From contig NZ_CP033917.1 of assembly GCF_003815655.1 (NCBI RefSeq), forward strand, positions 1,984,001 to 2,048,000: a DNA stretch of 64,000 nt, written 5' to 3'. Origin of the DNA: Chryseobacterium sp. G0201. Its GTDB lineage: Bacteria; Bacteroidota; Bacteroidia; Flavobacteriales; Weeksellaceae. The notes beneath the pieces are model-generated. The model was not told the origin of the DNA, searched no databases, and saw only the letters and a list, made by a program, of their open reading frames with translations. Shown here one piece after another: positions 46,204-55,320 of the stretch. Position numbers and translations under genes: made by a program. Numbering within the stretch: the first letter of the stretch is position 1; every line of letters begins with the position of its first letter.

Positions 46204-47175
46204 ATGAAAATTTTATACGCATTTCAGGGCACCGGGAACGGACACGTCGCAAGAGCACAGGAAATTATTCCTATTCTAAAAAAATATGCTTCGGTTGATA
46301 CTTTGATCAGCGGTCACCAATCGCAATTAAAGGCTGATTTCGACATTAACTCTCAATATAAAGGTATTTCACTGCTTTACAATAAAACCGGAGGATTATC
46401 CTATCGAAAAACGTTTTTTGAGAATAAATTTCTTGAGGCTGTAAAAACGATCAGAGAATTAGAGTTAAAACAGTATGATTTAATTATTAATGATTACGAA
46501 CCTTTGACGGGTTGGGCTTCTAAATTGAAGAAGCTTCCTATGATCGAATTAAGTCATCAAGCATCAATGAGTTTTCCCGAAACACCAAAACCTGACAAAA
46601 AGGATTTCTTAGGCGAAATGATTCTCAAATATTATGTTCCAAGTGAAAGAAGAATCGGTTTCCATTTTGAAAATTATCATCCTCAAATTAAAAAACCTGT
46701 TATCAGACATAAGATCAGAAATCTCAATCCTGATAAAAAAGGTTATTATCTGGTGTATTTACCGAGTTTTTCTGATGAAAATATCATTAAAGTTTTAGAG
46801 CAGATTCCTGTTGAATGGAAAGTATTTTCTAAACACAGTAAAATTCAGACTAAAATAAAAAATGTTGAAATTTTCCCAATTGATGAAATTCAATATTTAA
46901 AATCTTTCGAAAACTGTGACGGGATTTTATGCAACGCTGGTTTTGAAACCCCTGCCGAAGCCCTTTTTATGGATAAAAAATTATTCGTTATTCCGATTCA
47001 TAATCAATATGAGCAGGAATGCAATGCGTGTGCTTTAGATAAAATGGGAATCCCAAATTCTAAAGTTTTAGATTTAAATGAAATAAAGGATTGGGTAGCT
47101 TCCGATCATCATCTGAAAGTTGACTACCCGGATGATATTGAGCAAATATTGGTGAATGAAGTTTTAATTCTTTAA
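46204..47175 (+). CDS. GT-B type glycosyltransferase
   Basis: A 323-residue protein with a GT-B fold layout: N-terminal MKILYAFQGTGNGHVARAQE (glycine-rich nucleotide-sugar side with G-x-G-H) and C-terminal CDGILCNAGFETPAEALFMD, IPIHNQYEQECNACAL, the donor-binding pattern of MurG/UGT-like (Glyco_tran_28) enzymes. Starts on the base after the LpxH-like stop codon. It probably glycosylates a lipid or envelope component; the acceptor is unknown. Its 3' end overlaps the convergent GNAT gene by 12 bases. Confidence 0.85.
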   Translation: MKILYAFQGTGNGHVARAQEIIPILKKYASVDTLISGHQSQLKADFDINSQYKGISLLYNKTGGLSYRKTFFENKFLEAVKTIRELELKQYDLIINDYEPLTGWASKLKKLPMIELSHQASMSFPETPKPDKKDFLGEMILKYYVPSERRIGFHFENYHPQIKKPVIRHKIRNLNPDKKGYYLVYLPSFSDENIIKVLEQIPVEWKVFSKHSKIQTKIKNVEIFPIDEIQYLKSFENCDGILCNAGFETPAEALFMDKKLFVIPIHNQYEQECNACALDKMGIPNSKVLDLNEIKDWVASDHHLKVDYPDDIEQILVNEVLIL

Positions 47176-47454
47176 AAAAATATCATCAACATCACTCATT
47201 CTCGTCATCACAGCTCTTGCATAAGAACAGTGCGGATAAACTTTCCAATTATTTTCTCTTGAGAATTTGATGGCTTCTTCAACCAAATATTTCCCCATTC
47301 CTCTTCCTTCAAATTCTGGATGAACCAAGACGAAGGAAATAATCAATTTATTGTCTTCAGGAAAAATAGTATACGTCAGTCTTCCTATTTCTTTGATCTC
47401 GTTATTTAATGTAAGAACTCCGCCGTTTCCGGATTTATTATTTTCAAATTTCAT
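47164..47454 (-). CDS. GNAT family N-acetyltransferase (short YidJ-type)
   Basis: A 96-residue protein from the ATG at 47452-47454; a longer frame adds 9 residues. Small GNAT of the COG2388 type: LTYTIFPEDNKLIISFVLVH, EFEGRGMGKYLVEEAIKFSR (acetyl-CoA-binding R/Q-x-x-G-x-G/A), KVYPHCSYARAVMTR. Substrate unknown. It overlaps the glycosyltransferase end by 12 bases in a tail-to-tail arrangement. Confidence 0.9.
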   Translation of the reverse strand: MKFENNKSGNGGVLTLNNEIKEIGRLTYTIFPEDNKLIISFVLVHPEFEGRGMGKYLVEEAIKFSRENNWKVYPHCSYARAVMTRMSDVDDIFLKN

Positions 47455-47533
47455 AATTAAGGCTTTGTTGATTAAATACAAAAATTGAACCGACTTGAAG
47501 TGGTGAATTATGATTGGTCAATTTGATTCTCTC

Positions 47534-47587
47534 GTCAATTTTTTTTTGTGAAGGTAATTAACAACTCACTTGCAAAGCAAAATTGAC
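47534..47587. repeat. Inverted repeat downstream of the RDD gene
   Basis: GTCAATTTT (47534-47542) and AAAATTGAC (47579-47587) are perfect 9-base inverted arms around a 36-base interval, with a T-run beside the left arm. On the minus strand this could act as a weak terminator for the RDD gene or be a repeat remnant. Confidence 0.35.
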
Positions 47588-47598
47588 AATTGATACAA

Positions 47599-48348
47599 TC
47601 AACTATCCTTTCCCGTATAATAATTATAATCTTTAATGACAACATTAATAAACTGTCTTTCCGTCATTTTTGTGCCGTCAATTTCAAGCTTTAAAATCCC
47701 TTTAATTTTATCGGAAAGTTTACTGATAATCTGTCTGTCATCAACTCTCAAAGCTTTTGTGTAGTTATCTTTAATAATTCTCATATCATTGTCAGTTAGA
47801 GCAATGACTTGCGGAAACGATGGAATATAATCTTCTTTAATATTTTCTAAGATTGTATGAGAAATATTAATGGTGTTTTTTAGTGAAATTACAGCAGTTC
47901 CCGAAGCAATATCTCCTAAACGTTGATTATTTTTAGAAACGATCATGGAAATTAAACCAACAACACCTGCAAAAGAAGTATCAATCAATCTGAACATCCA
48001 GCGAATAAGATAATCTCCAAAACTTGCCTGGTAACCATCAATTTTCACAACACGGATCTTCATTAATTTTTTTCCGGGTGTCTGGCCTTCCATCAAGCTT
48101 TCCAGCACTACAGGATAAATATAAATGGGGAAAGTTATCGCAATATAAATTGCCATTTGTGACCATTGATCGAGTCCATTCAACAAATAACCAAGGTCGA
48201 AAAAATTAAAAAATACGTAGAAAGCAACGACTACATAAGCAACCTTTATCAGAAGATCGATGATAAACGCAAGCATCCTCTCTCCAACACTGGCGATGTT
48301 GAAATTAATATTTACATTTTGTGAAGTATTAATCGCAATTTGAGACAT
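47599..48348 (-). CDS. RDD family membrane protein
   Basis: A 249-residue inner-membrane protein from the ATG at 48346-48348 (an upstream in-frame start would run into the divergent gene). Seen: IASVGERMLAFIIDLLIKVA (the R-x-x-A-x-x-x-D RDD signature), SLMEGQTPGKKLMKIRVVKI, and FGDYLIRWMFRLIDT, with three or four hydrophobic segments and a soluble C-terminal domain. It is divergent from SpoIIM with a 27-base gap, the usual arrangement in the Bacteroidota MoxR-DUF58 cluster. Role unknown. Confidence 0.9.
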   Translation of the reverse strand: MSQIAINTSQNVNINFNIASVGERMLAFIIDLLIKVAYVVVAFYVFFNFFDLGYLLNGLDQWSQMAIYIAITFPIYIYPVVLESLMEGQTPGKKLMKIRVVKIDGYQASFGDYLIRWMFRLIDTSFAGVVGLISMIVSKNNQRLGDIASGTAVISLKNTINISHTILENIKEDYIPSFPQVIALTDNDMRIIKDNYTKALRVDDRQIISKLSDKIKGILKLEIDGTKMTERQFINVVIKDYNYYTGKDS

Positions 48349-48375
48349 ATTTTTTATTATTTTAGCCTTACAATT

Positions 48376-49359
48376 ATGAGAGAAGTTTATTTCATTAAAC
48401 AAAATAAAGAAAAATGGTTGGGAATTGAACAGGTTATTCAAGGGAAAATTAAAAAAAATCCTGATGACCTGTCTTCGTTGTACATTAACTTGATTAATGA
48501 TCTTTCTTTTGCCCAGACTTATTATCCCAAAAGTAATACAACGGTTTATTTAAATCACTTATCTTCTCAGATATTTCAAAAAATTTACAAAACGAAAAGG
48601 GTAGAGCAAAATAGATTGCTATATTTTTTCAAAACAGAAGTTCCTTTGTTGGTCTATCAGTACAGAAGATATTTGACGTACGCATTTTTGTTTTTTACTT
48701 TGTTTACTTTGATTGGGGTTCTTTCTGCAATTTATGACAAAGATTTTGCGAATATTATTCTTGGAGAAAGCTATGTTAACGAAACCATAGAAAATATCAA
48801 AAAGGGAAATGCTGTAGGAGTTTATCAAAGCGGTTCAACCTGGGGCAGTACGATCGGAATTATTTTCAACAATATCGGAGTCGGCGCAAAATTGTACATC
48901 TACGGAATTGCAGGCGGAGTCGGAACTTTATACGCTTTGCTTTCAAACAGTGTAATGTTGGGCTCTTTCCAGTATTTTTTCTATGATTACGGAGCATTAA
49001 AAGACAGCGCAAGAGGAATCTGGCTTCACGGCGTTTTTGAGATTTTCTCGATGGTTGTTGAAGCGATGTGCGGATTGATCTTGGGAGCATCTATTTTATT
49101 TCCGAAAACTTTGTCAAGGTTTAATTCGTTTAAAAATGGGTTTAAAGATTCATTTAAAATATTTTTAAGCACGGTTCCATTTACGATCTGTGCAGGAATT
49201 ATCGAAGGATATATCACAAGACATGCTTTGAAAATGCCTTTGATTCTGAATTTAATTATTATTTTCGGAACACTGGCGATCATAGGATTTTATTATATTA
49301 TTTATCCGTCAATTGTCAACAAAAAAACTAATAACCAGATCAATGATGCAGTTTTATAA
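48376..49359 (+). CDS. Stage II sporulation protein M-like (DUF95) membrane protein
   Basis: A 327-residue inner-membrane protein from the ATG at 48376 (MREVYFIKQNKEKWLGIEQV); an upstream frame extension would overlap the RDD start. About five to six hydrophobic helices and the SpoIIM/DUF95 features GSTWGSTIGIIFNNIGVGAK, GIAGGVGTLYALLSNSVMLG and HGVFEIFSMVVEAMCG. Non-sporulating bacteria use this family in MoxR clusters; the function is unknown. The next gene overlaps by 17 bases, implying coupling. Confidence 0.9.
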   Translation: MREVYFIKQNKEKWLGIEQVIQGKIKKNPDDLSSLYINLINDLSFAQTYYPKSNTTVYLNHLSSQIFQKIYKTKRVEQNRLLYFFKTEVPLLVYQYRRYLTYAFLFFTLFTLIGVLSAIYDKDFANIILGESYVNETIENIKKGNAVGVYQSGSTWGSTIGIIFNNIGVGAKLYIYGIAGGVGTLYALLSNSVMLGSFQYFFYDYGALKDSARGIWLHGVFEIFSMVVEAMCGLILGASILFPKTLSRFNSFKNGFKDSFKIFLSTVPFTICAGIIEGYITRHALKMPLILNLIIIFGTLAIIGFYYIIYPSIVNKKTNNQINDAVL

Positions 49360-50305
49360 AAAAAGAGATTTTGGAACTTTTATAAGTGACAGTTTCACGT
49401 TTTTCAAATTATACGGTAAGAATTACTTTAAAAATTATATTTTACTGAATGGTTTGCTGATGATTTTAATGATCACAGTATTTGTTTTAGGATACAGAGA
49501 ATTATTTTCACAGATTTTCGGTTCAAATCTAAGTGGCGAAAGCTATTATTTTCAACAATATTTTGAAGATAATCTTGGAATGCTGATTACCATCGGAATT
49601 CTGACCTTTCTTCTTTTCCTAATTTTAATAATCGTTAATTATCTTTTCCCCGTTTTTTATCTAAAAAGATTGGGACAGGGACAGGAAAAGATCAAAACGG
49701 ATGATATTTTGAGCGACTTTAAAAACAATGCAGGGAAAATTGCCAAGCTTTGTTTAGGAATGATATTTATCGTTACACCGCTGTCATTCATTATAATAGG
49801 ATTTTCTTATGTGTTGGTTCTGATCGTGATAGGATTCTTTTTAATCTTACTGGTTTTTCCAACGCTATTCAATGTTGTTACATTTTTGATGTATGATTAT
49901 TTTAATTCTAGCCGAGGCTTTTTCGAAAGTTTAAGCTATTCCATTAGATCTCAGTTTTCTTATCCGAACGGCAGAGAAAAATCGCCGTATTGGAAATATT
50001 GGGGAGCAACGATCATTGTTTCAATCATTTTATATGTTGTAACTTCAATTTTTACATTTGTTCCGATGATGTTCTTTTACGGATCACTTTTAACGTCCGC
50101 TCCGGATGGTAATTTTGAACAAAATCCGTTTGCAGGGACAGCAGGAATACTTTTCTTTGTACTTTACGGAGTTTCGATGCTTGTATCATTTTTCCTTTCA
50201 AATATGCTGTACGTGAATTCCGGATTGATGTATTACGATAGCAGAACAGACCTTCATCAAAAAGTAGAATTAGCAGAAATAGATACCATCGGTAATAATG
50301 AATAA
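49343..50305 (+). CDS. Polytopic membrane protein of the MoxR-DUF58 cluster
   Basis: A 320-residue protein with about six hydrophobic helices. Two tandem ATGs (49343, 49346) are possible; starts further upstream lie deeper inside spoIIM. Motifs: DFGTFISDSFTFFKLYGKNY near the start and FNVVTFLMYDYFNSSRGFFE; resembles DUF4013/YIP1-like membrane proteins but without a firm match. It overlaps the preceding SpoIIM-like gene by 17 bases and the following DUF4129 gene by 8, so it is part of one tight operon. Confidence 0.8.
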   Translation: MMQFYKKRDFGTFISDSFTFFKLYGKNYFKNYILLNGLLMILMITVFVLGYRELFSQIFGSNLSGESYYFQQYFEDNLGMLITIGILTFLLFLILIIVNYLFPVFYLKRLGQGQEKIKTDDILSDFKNNAGKIAKLCLGMIFIVTPLSFIIIGFSYVLVLIVIGFFLILLVFPTLFNVVTFLMYDYFNSSRGFFESLSYSIRSQFSYPNGREKSPYWKYWGATIIVSIILYVVTSIFTFVPMMFFYGSLLTSAPDGNFEQNPFAGTAGILFFVLYGVSMLVSFFLSNMLYVNSGLMYYDSRTDLHQKVELAEIDTIGNNE

Positions 50306-51095
50306 AATCTTTTTTTTCTTACTGATATTTTTCTCCTATGAATCTTCATTTGCTCAGGATCAGACAGATCCGCCGCCAGTTGCGGAAGCCTATATAGATT
50401 CATTGAACACGGGACATTACAAAAATATGTACCGTGCAGATTCTGTTTTGCTTAAAAATCCGGTTTCAGAAAACACGGTTTATCCAAAAAAGTTCAAGGA
50501 AAATATTCAGTCGAGATACAAAGGAAATGAGTTTGATTATACAACCGTAAAACCTAAAGAATCTTTTTGGCAGAAGCTTTTAAGAAAGATCGATAAAATA
50601 TTGCAAAGTATTTTTGGCGACACCGTTTTCACTAAATCAGGCAATATTGCAGGGATTTTAATTCGAATATTTGCCATTATTCTGGTCGGTTTTCTTTTGT
50701 ATTTTATCATTAAATATTTAATTGGAAAAGACGGGAATTTCATTTTTGGAAAAAAGAACAAGAAAGTTATTATTAAGGATGAAGAGCTTCATGAAAACAT
50801 TCATGAGATCAATTTCCCGGAAAGTATTGCTAAGTTCGAAAGAGAAGGGGATTACCGTTCTGCAGTTCGTTATCAGTTTTTATTTGTCTTGAAAAAATTA
50901 AGTGATAAAAAATCCATCAACTGGAATCCAGAGAAGACCAATAAAGATTACGTGACAGAATTAAAAGTTCCCAATCTGAAAAATGAATTTTCTAATTTAT
51001 CTTATATTTTCGAATATGTTTGGTACGGTGAATTCAGTATTGATGAACAAAGTTATCAGAAATTCAAAGCCCAATATCAAGCATTTAAACCTTAA
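50298..51095 (+). CDS. DUF4129 domain protein
   Basis: A 265-residue protein with a signal peptide (ending SSFAQ, residue 20), a periplasmic segment, one central transmembrane helix (NIAGILIRIFAIILVGFLLY) and a cytoplasmic DUF4129 domain (AKFEREGDYRSAVRYQFLFV, SNLSYIFEYVWYGEFSIDEQ). DUF4129 proteins occur with MoxR and DUF58 and with transglutaminase-like proteins. Overlaps the upstream gene by 8 bases. Molecular function unknown. Confidence 0.88.
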   Translation: MNKIFFFLLIFFSYESSFAQDQTDPPPVAEAYIDSLNTGHYKNMYRADSVLLKNPVSENTVYPKKFKENIQSRYKGNEFDYTTVKPKESFWQKLLRKIDKILQSIFGDTVFTKSGNIAGILIRIFAIILVGFLLYFIIKYLIGKDGNFIFGKKNKKVIIKDEELHENIHEINFPESIAKFEREGDYRSAVRYQFLFVLKKLSDKKSINWNPEKTNKDYVTELKVPNLKNEFSNLSYIFEYVWYGEFSIDEQSYQKFKAQYQAFKP

Positions 51096-51111
51096 TTAAA
51101 CTCTTTTTAAA

Positions 51112-52269
51112 ATGAATAAAACTTTCAAAATATATGCTGTAATTTTCATCGTTGTGATGGTGATTTTGGCGTTGCTTGAAGTGAACAAAAAAGAGGTTAC
51201 AGACTGGCGTAAGAATTTTGATACGAATGAAAAATCACCTTTCGGATTATTCGTTTTCGATCATGAAGCTAAAGATCTTTTTAAAAATAAACTAAAAAAA
51301 ATAGATCAGACACCTTACGATTATTACAATAGTCACAAAAAAGAATCTCATAATATTCTGGTGGTAGAAACTGAAATAGACACAGAATCCTGGAACAAGA
51401 TTTTGGATCAGGTTTCCAAGGGTTCAGATGCGATGTTCATTGTAAGCCAAATTCCAAAAGAAGTTTCAGACAGCATTGGATATTATGATTCGGAAATCTC
51501 TTTTGCGGATGAAAATGTTTTAAAACTAACCGATAAAAAATACCAGAACGATTTTATTAAATTAGATAAATTTCCGTCAGGCAGAGGATTTTCTTATATT
51601 AAACCTCAAGTTGAAGTTTTAGGAAAAACGGTTGAAAAGAATAATTCTGATCAAGCCAATTTTATTAAAATTAAATTCGGAAAAGGAAATATTTATGTTC
51701 ACTGTGAGCCGCTTTTCATGACGAATTATTATCTTTTGAAATCGGGAAATATAAAATATGCTCAAGATGTTTTTTCGTATCTTGATGACAAAGAAACGCT
51801 TTGGTTTGTAGAAAGCAATGCGAAAGTTTCTCGTTTTTTCATGAGATTTATTTTGTCAAATCCTGCGTTAAAATATGCCTGGTGGGTGTTTTTAGGAGGA
51901 TTGGTATTGTTTATTTTCTTTAATGCAAAACGAAAACAGCGAATTGTTCCGATCATCGAGCCTTTGAAAAATACTTCGGTAGATTTTGTGAAAAGTATCG
52001 GAAATCTTTATCTTCAGGAAGGCGATTTTCATGATATGATGTCGAAAAAAGGCCAATATTTTCTCAATAAAGTAAGAATGGATTTCCTCATTGATACCCA
52101 AAATTTAGATGAAGAATTTGCTAAAAAGCTTCAATTAAAAACAGGAAAACCAATTGAGATGATCAATGAAGCAATAAACCTTATCAAAAAAGCTCAAGAT
52201 CCTTATGCAAGCGTGATGAAGGAAGATTTAGCAAGAATGAATAAGATTTTAGATGAAATTTTAAAATAA
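51112..52269 (+). CDS. DUF4350 domain protein
   Basis: A 385-residue protein with an N-terminal membrane anchor (TFKIYAVIFIVVMVILALLE), a periplasmic DUF4350 domain (FDTNEKSPFGLFVFDHEAKD), a second transmembrane helix (YAWWVFLGGLVLFIFFNAKR) and a cytoplasmic C-terminal helical part. This is the standard partner between DUF4129 and MoxR in Bacteroidota. It lies 16 bases after the DUF4129 gene. Function unknown; perhaps part of a membrane scaffold regulated by MoxR. Confidence 0.86.
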   Translation: MNKTFKIYAVIFIVVMVILALLEVNKKEVTDWRKNFDTNEKSPFGLFVFDHEAKDLFKNKLKKIDQTPYDYYNSHKKESHNILVVETEIDTESWNKILDQVSKGSDAMFIVSQIPKEVSDSIGYYDSEISFADENVLKLTDKKYQNDFIKLDKFPSGRGFSYIKPQVEVLGKTVEKNNSDQANFIKIKFGKGNIYVHCEPLFMTNYYLLKSGNIKYAQDVFSYLDDKETLWFVESNAKVSRFFMRFILSNPALKYAWWVFLGGLVLFIFFNAKRKQRIVPIIEPLKNTSVDFVKSIGNLYLQEGDFHDMMSKKGQYFLNKVRMDFLIDTQNLDEEFAKKLQLKTGKPIEMINEAINLIKKAQDPYASVMKEDLARMNKILDEILK

Positions 52270-52347
52270 AAACGGGAGTCCCGAAGAGAAAACTTAAAAC
52301 AGGGTTGGATGAAGCCCAATCAATTGAAAATTAAACAAAATAATTAA

Positions 52348-52383
52348 AATGTAACGATATAATTATTGGTAAACTGTTACATT
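52348..52383. repeat. Inverted repeat in the DUF4350-MoxR gap
   Basis: AATGTAAC (52348-52355) and GTTACATT (52376-52383) are perfect 8-base inverted arms 20 bases apart, followed by a near copy (GATACATTGTTATATTG). The gap of 145 bases is long for this otherwise tight operon. It could be a remnant of an excised or degraded insertion like the one 1.1 kb downstream. Confidence 0.4.
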
Positions 52384-52414
52384 GATACATTGTTATATTG
52401 AAAAATATATTAAT

Positions 52415-53446
52415 ATGGAAAACCTTGAAAACCAAAACTTAGAAAATCAAAGTTCTATAAATCTAGATAAAAAAGAAGGCGATTTTCAATCCCGAATTGA
52501 TATGATCGAGCTTCGTGCAAGTTTAGAAAAAGTAAAATCTGAAATTGCAAAAGTAATTGTTGGTCAGGAAAATATGGTTGAGCATCTTTTGGCTGCACTT
52601 TTATCAAACGGTCACGTTTTGATCGAAGGTGTTCCGGGAGTTGCAAAAACGATCACGGCAAAATTGTTGGCTAAAACAATTGATGTTGGATTTAGCAGAA
52701 TTCAGTTTACACCGGATTTGATGCCTTCCGATATTTTGGGAACATCAATTTTTAATGTCAAAAATTCTGAATTTGAATTTAAAAAAGGTCCGATTTTCTC
52801 CAATTTTATTCTGATCGATGAGATCAACAGATCGCCTGCAAAAACTCAGGCTGCGATGTTTGAAGTAATGGAAGAAAGACAAATTACAATGGACGGAATC
52901 CGTTATGTAATGGAAGAACCGTTCTTAGTAGTTGCGACACAAAACCCTATTGAGCATGAAGGGACGTACAGGCTTCCTGAAGCGCAATTAGACCGTTTCT
53001 TATTTAAAATTAATGTAGGCTATCCAAATCTGGAACAGGAAATTGCAATCATCAAAAATCAGCACGAAAGCAAAAGAGAAGATAAAACTGAAGTTGTAAA
53101 TCGCGTTGTCACAGCACAGCAATTAAAGAGTTATCAACAATTGGTTAAAGAGATCATTGTTGAGACTCATTTGATGGAATATATTGCGAAAATCATTGTA
53201 AACACAAGAGAGAACCAGTTTTTATATTTGGGAGCTTCGCCGAGAGCAAGTTTAGCATTATTAACCGCTTCAAAATCTTTTGCAGCATTAAGAGGACGAG
53301 ATTTTGTAACTCCGGAAGACATCAAAGAAGCAAGTTACGCAGTTTTGAGGCACAGAGTAATTGTTTCGCCGGAAAGAGAAATGGAAGGTTTAACTGCTGA
53401 TGAAATTATACGCCAAATATTAGAAGGAATAGAAATTCCGAGGTAG
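52415..53446 (+). CDS. MoxR family AAA+ ATPase
   Basis: A 343-residue AAA+ ATPase from ATG 52415 (an earlier in-frame start falls in the repeat region). Walker A GVPGVAKT (72-79), Walker B FILIDEINR, then RSPAKTQAAMFEVMEERQIT, sensor VVATQNPIEHEGTYRLPEAQ and arginine finger region LDRFLF. C-terminal lid domain GASPRASLALLTASK. MoxR proteins act as chaperones that activate metalloenzymes or VWA-domain partners; the DUF58 protein at 53915 is its likely partner. Unlike most genomes, an unrelated four-helix-bundle gene lies between the two. Confidence 0.95.
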   Translation: MENLENQNLENQSSINLDKKEGDFQSRIDMIELRASLEKVKSEIAKVIVGQENMVEHLLAALLSNGHVLIEGVPGVAKTITAKLLAKTIDVGFSRIQFTPDLMPSDILGTSIFNVKNSEFEFKKGPIFSNFILIDEINRSPAKTQAAMFEVMEERQITMDGIRYVMEEPFLVVATQNPIEHEGTYRLPEAQLDRFLFKINVGYPNLEQEIAIIKNQHESKREDKTEVVNRVVTAQQLKSYQQLVKEIIVETHLMEYIAKIIVNTRENQFLYLGASPRASLALLTASKSFAALRGRDFVTPEDIKEASYAVLRHRVIVSPEREMEGLTADEIIRQILEGIEIPR

Positions 53447-53459
53447 GTTGCATATAAAA

Positions 53460-53908
53460 GGTTGCAGGTTATAGTTTACAGATTCAAGGTTAAAGTTTTT
53501 AAGTTATGGCAAATTTTAAAGAATTATTGGTTTGGCAGAAGTCTATTAATTTTGTTACTGAAATTTATAGGACGACAGAAAGTTTTCCTAAAGATGAAAC
53601 CTTTGGGTTGAAATCTCAGATCAGGAGAGCATCGGTTTCAATACCTTCAAATATTGCAGAAGGAAACTCAAGAAGAAGTAAACCTGATTATCTGCAATTT
53701 CTAAAGATTTCTAGAGGAAGTTGTGCAGAAGTTGAAACGCAATTAATTATTTCAAAAAACCTCAACTTTTTAAATGAAAACGAATATTTACAATTAAATC
53801 AGAATATTATAGAAATTTCAAAAATGTTAAACGGACTTATTAACTCTTTAAAATAAAACTTTAAAACATTCACCCAAGCCTATAACCTAAAATCAACTAC
53901 CTGCAACC
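53460..53908 (+). mobile_element. IVS-like unit between moxR and the DUF58 gene
   Basis: The four-helix-bundle gene is enclosed by three nested inverted pairs: GGTTGCAGGT (53460-53469) / ACCTGCAACC (53899-53908); AGGTTATAG (53466-53474) / CTATAACCT (53880-53888); TTAAAGTTTT (53490-53499) / AAAACTTTAA (53855-53864). All are perfect. The arms differ in sequence from those of the unit at 15777-16333, but the layout is the same. Mobility is inferred. Confidence 0.55.
53506..53856 (+). CDS. Four helix bundle protein (23S rRNA intervening-sequence type)
   Basis: A 116-residue S23/IVP-family protein: MANFKELLVWQKSINFVTEI, PKDETFGLKSQIRRASVSIP, SNIAEGNSRRSKPDYLQFLK, SRGSCAEVETQLIISKNLNF. The conserved QIRRAsvSIPSNIAEG core is shared with the gene at 15894, though overall the two are diverged. 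Function unknown; pentameric bundles with a basic surface in characterised members. Inserted between moxR and the DUF58 gene and framed by nested inverted repeats. Confidence 0.9.
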   Translation: MANFKELLVWQKSINFVTEIYRTTESFPKDETFGLKSQIRRASVSIPSNIAEGNSRRSKPDYLQFLKISRGSCAEVETQLIISKNLNFLNENEYLQLNQNIIEISKMLNGLINSLK

Positions 53909-53914
53909 AAATAA

Positions 53915-55237
53915 ATGAAAAACTTATACATCAATACACGCTTTTTTTTCGCACTCATTGGAGTGGGGATCCTTTATGTTTTTGCGTTTTTCTTTCCGAT
54001 TTTAATGGTTGTTGCGCATAGTGTTTTGGTCTTGTGTTTTCTTGCGGTGATGGTTGATTATTTATTAATTTTTAACCAAAAAGACGGCATTTTGGCACAA
54101 AGAGTCTTACCAGAGAAATTATCCAACGGTGACGAGAATCCTGTAAAAATTGATATAAAAAATAATTACAGTTTTAAGATCAATGCTAAAATTATTGATG
54201 AAATTCCGTTTCAGTTTCAAAAGAGAGATTTTTTAATTAAAAAACTGATCGAATCCGGGCGAAATACTTATTTTCAATATACTTTAGAACCAAAAGAAAG
54301 AGGAGAATATAATTTTGGAAGCTTAAATATTTATGCTTCATCGCCAATAGGTTTTATTTCTAAAAGATTTAGGTTTCAAAAAGATGCTAATTTAGCTTCG
54401 TATCCGTCATTTGTACATTTGAGAAAGTACGAATTAATGGCTCTGCAAAGCGAGTTTTTAATGGGCGGAATTAAAAAGATCCGAAAGCTCGGTCACACCA
54501 TGGAATTTGAGCAGATCAAAGAATATGTTCCCGGTGATGATATCAGAACGATCAATTGGAAGGCGACTTCCAAAACAAACCGTTTAATGGTCAACCAGTT
54601 TCAGGATGAGAAATCACAGCGTATTTTTATGTTGATTGATACCGGAAGAACGATGAAAATGCCTTTCAAAGGATTAAGCCTTTTGGATTATTCCATCAAT
54701 GCAACCATGGCGCTGTCTCATATTATTTTGAAAAAAGGAGACAGGGCTGGAATGATGACTTTCTCGAAGAAGACCGAAAATAAAATTGCGGCGGAAAATA
54801 AATCCGGTCAGCTTAAAAAGATCTCGGAAGCACTTTATAATATCAATACCAACTTTTTTGAAAGTGACTTTAACAGATTATATCAAGACGTAAAATATTC
54901 TATCAATCAGAGAAGTTTAATTTTATTATTTACAAATTTTGAAACATTGGATGGATTAAACCGTCAATTAAAATATCTCCGCGGAATTGCAAAAAATCAT
55001 TTGTTGGTTGTTGTGTTTTTCAAAAATGCAGAACTTCATACTTTGATCGATAAAAATCCGGAAAGTATGCAGGAAATCTATGATGAAATTATTGCTGAGA
55101 AATTTGAGTTTGAAAAGAAATTGATCATTCAGGAACTTCGTAAATACGGAATTTATACGGTGTATACGCTTCCTGAAAATTTAAATATCGATGTTATCAA
55201 TAAATATTTAGAGATAAAAGCGAGAGGAATTTTATAA
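53915..55237 (+). CDS. DUF58 domain protein (VWA-like)
   Basis: A 440-residue protein with two N-terminal transmembrane helices (FFFALIGVGILYVFAFFFPI, then VVAHSVLVLCFLAVMVDYLL), an immunoglobulin-like segment, the DUF58 signature YVPGDDIRTINWKATSKTNR, and a von Willebrand A-like domain with a MIDAS-like start MLIDTGRTMKMP. DUF58 proteins form membrane-bound partners of MoxR ATPases. Last member of the cluster that starts at 48376; seven bases after the right repeat arm. Confidence 0.93.
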   Translation: MKNLYINTRFFFALIGVGILYVFAFFFPILMVVAHSVLVLCFLAVMVDYLLIFNQKDGILAQRVLPEKLSNGDENPVKIDIKNNYSFKINAKIIDEIPFQFQKRDFLIKKLIESGRNTYFQYTLEPKERGEYNFGSLNIYASSPIGFISKRFRFQKDANLASYPSFVHLRKYELMALQSEFLMGGIKKIRKLGHTMEFEQIKEYVPGDDIRTINWKATSKTNRLMVNQFQDEKSQRIFMLIDTGRTMKMPFKGLSLLDYSINATMALSHIILKKGDRAGMMTFSKKTENKIAAENKSGQLKKISEALYNINTNFFESDFNRLYQDVKYSINQRSLILLFTNFETLDGLNRQLKYLRGIAKNHLLVVVFFKNAELHTLIDKNPESMQEIYDEIIAEKFEFEKKLIIQELRKYGIYTVYTLPENLNIDVINKYLEIKARGIL

Positions 55238-55242
55238 TTTTG
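55235..55242 (+). promoter_or_regulatory. Possible minus-7 box for the OsmC gene
   Basis: TAATTTTG overlaps the DUF58 stop codon and matches TAnnTTTG, 79 bases before the OsmC ATG. Confidence 0.35.
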
Positions 55243-55320
55243 CCTTATTATAATTTTAAATACTTATTCTATATATTGAATCATTTAACATTTATCAATT
55301 ATCATTTATAAATAAATCAC

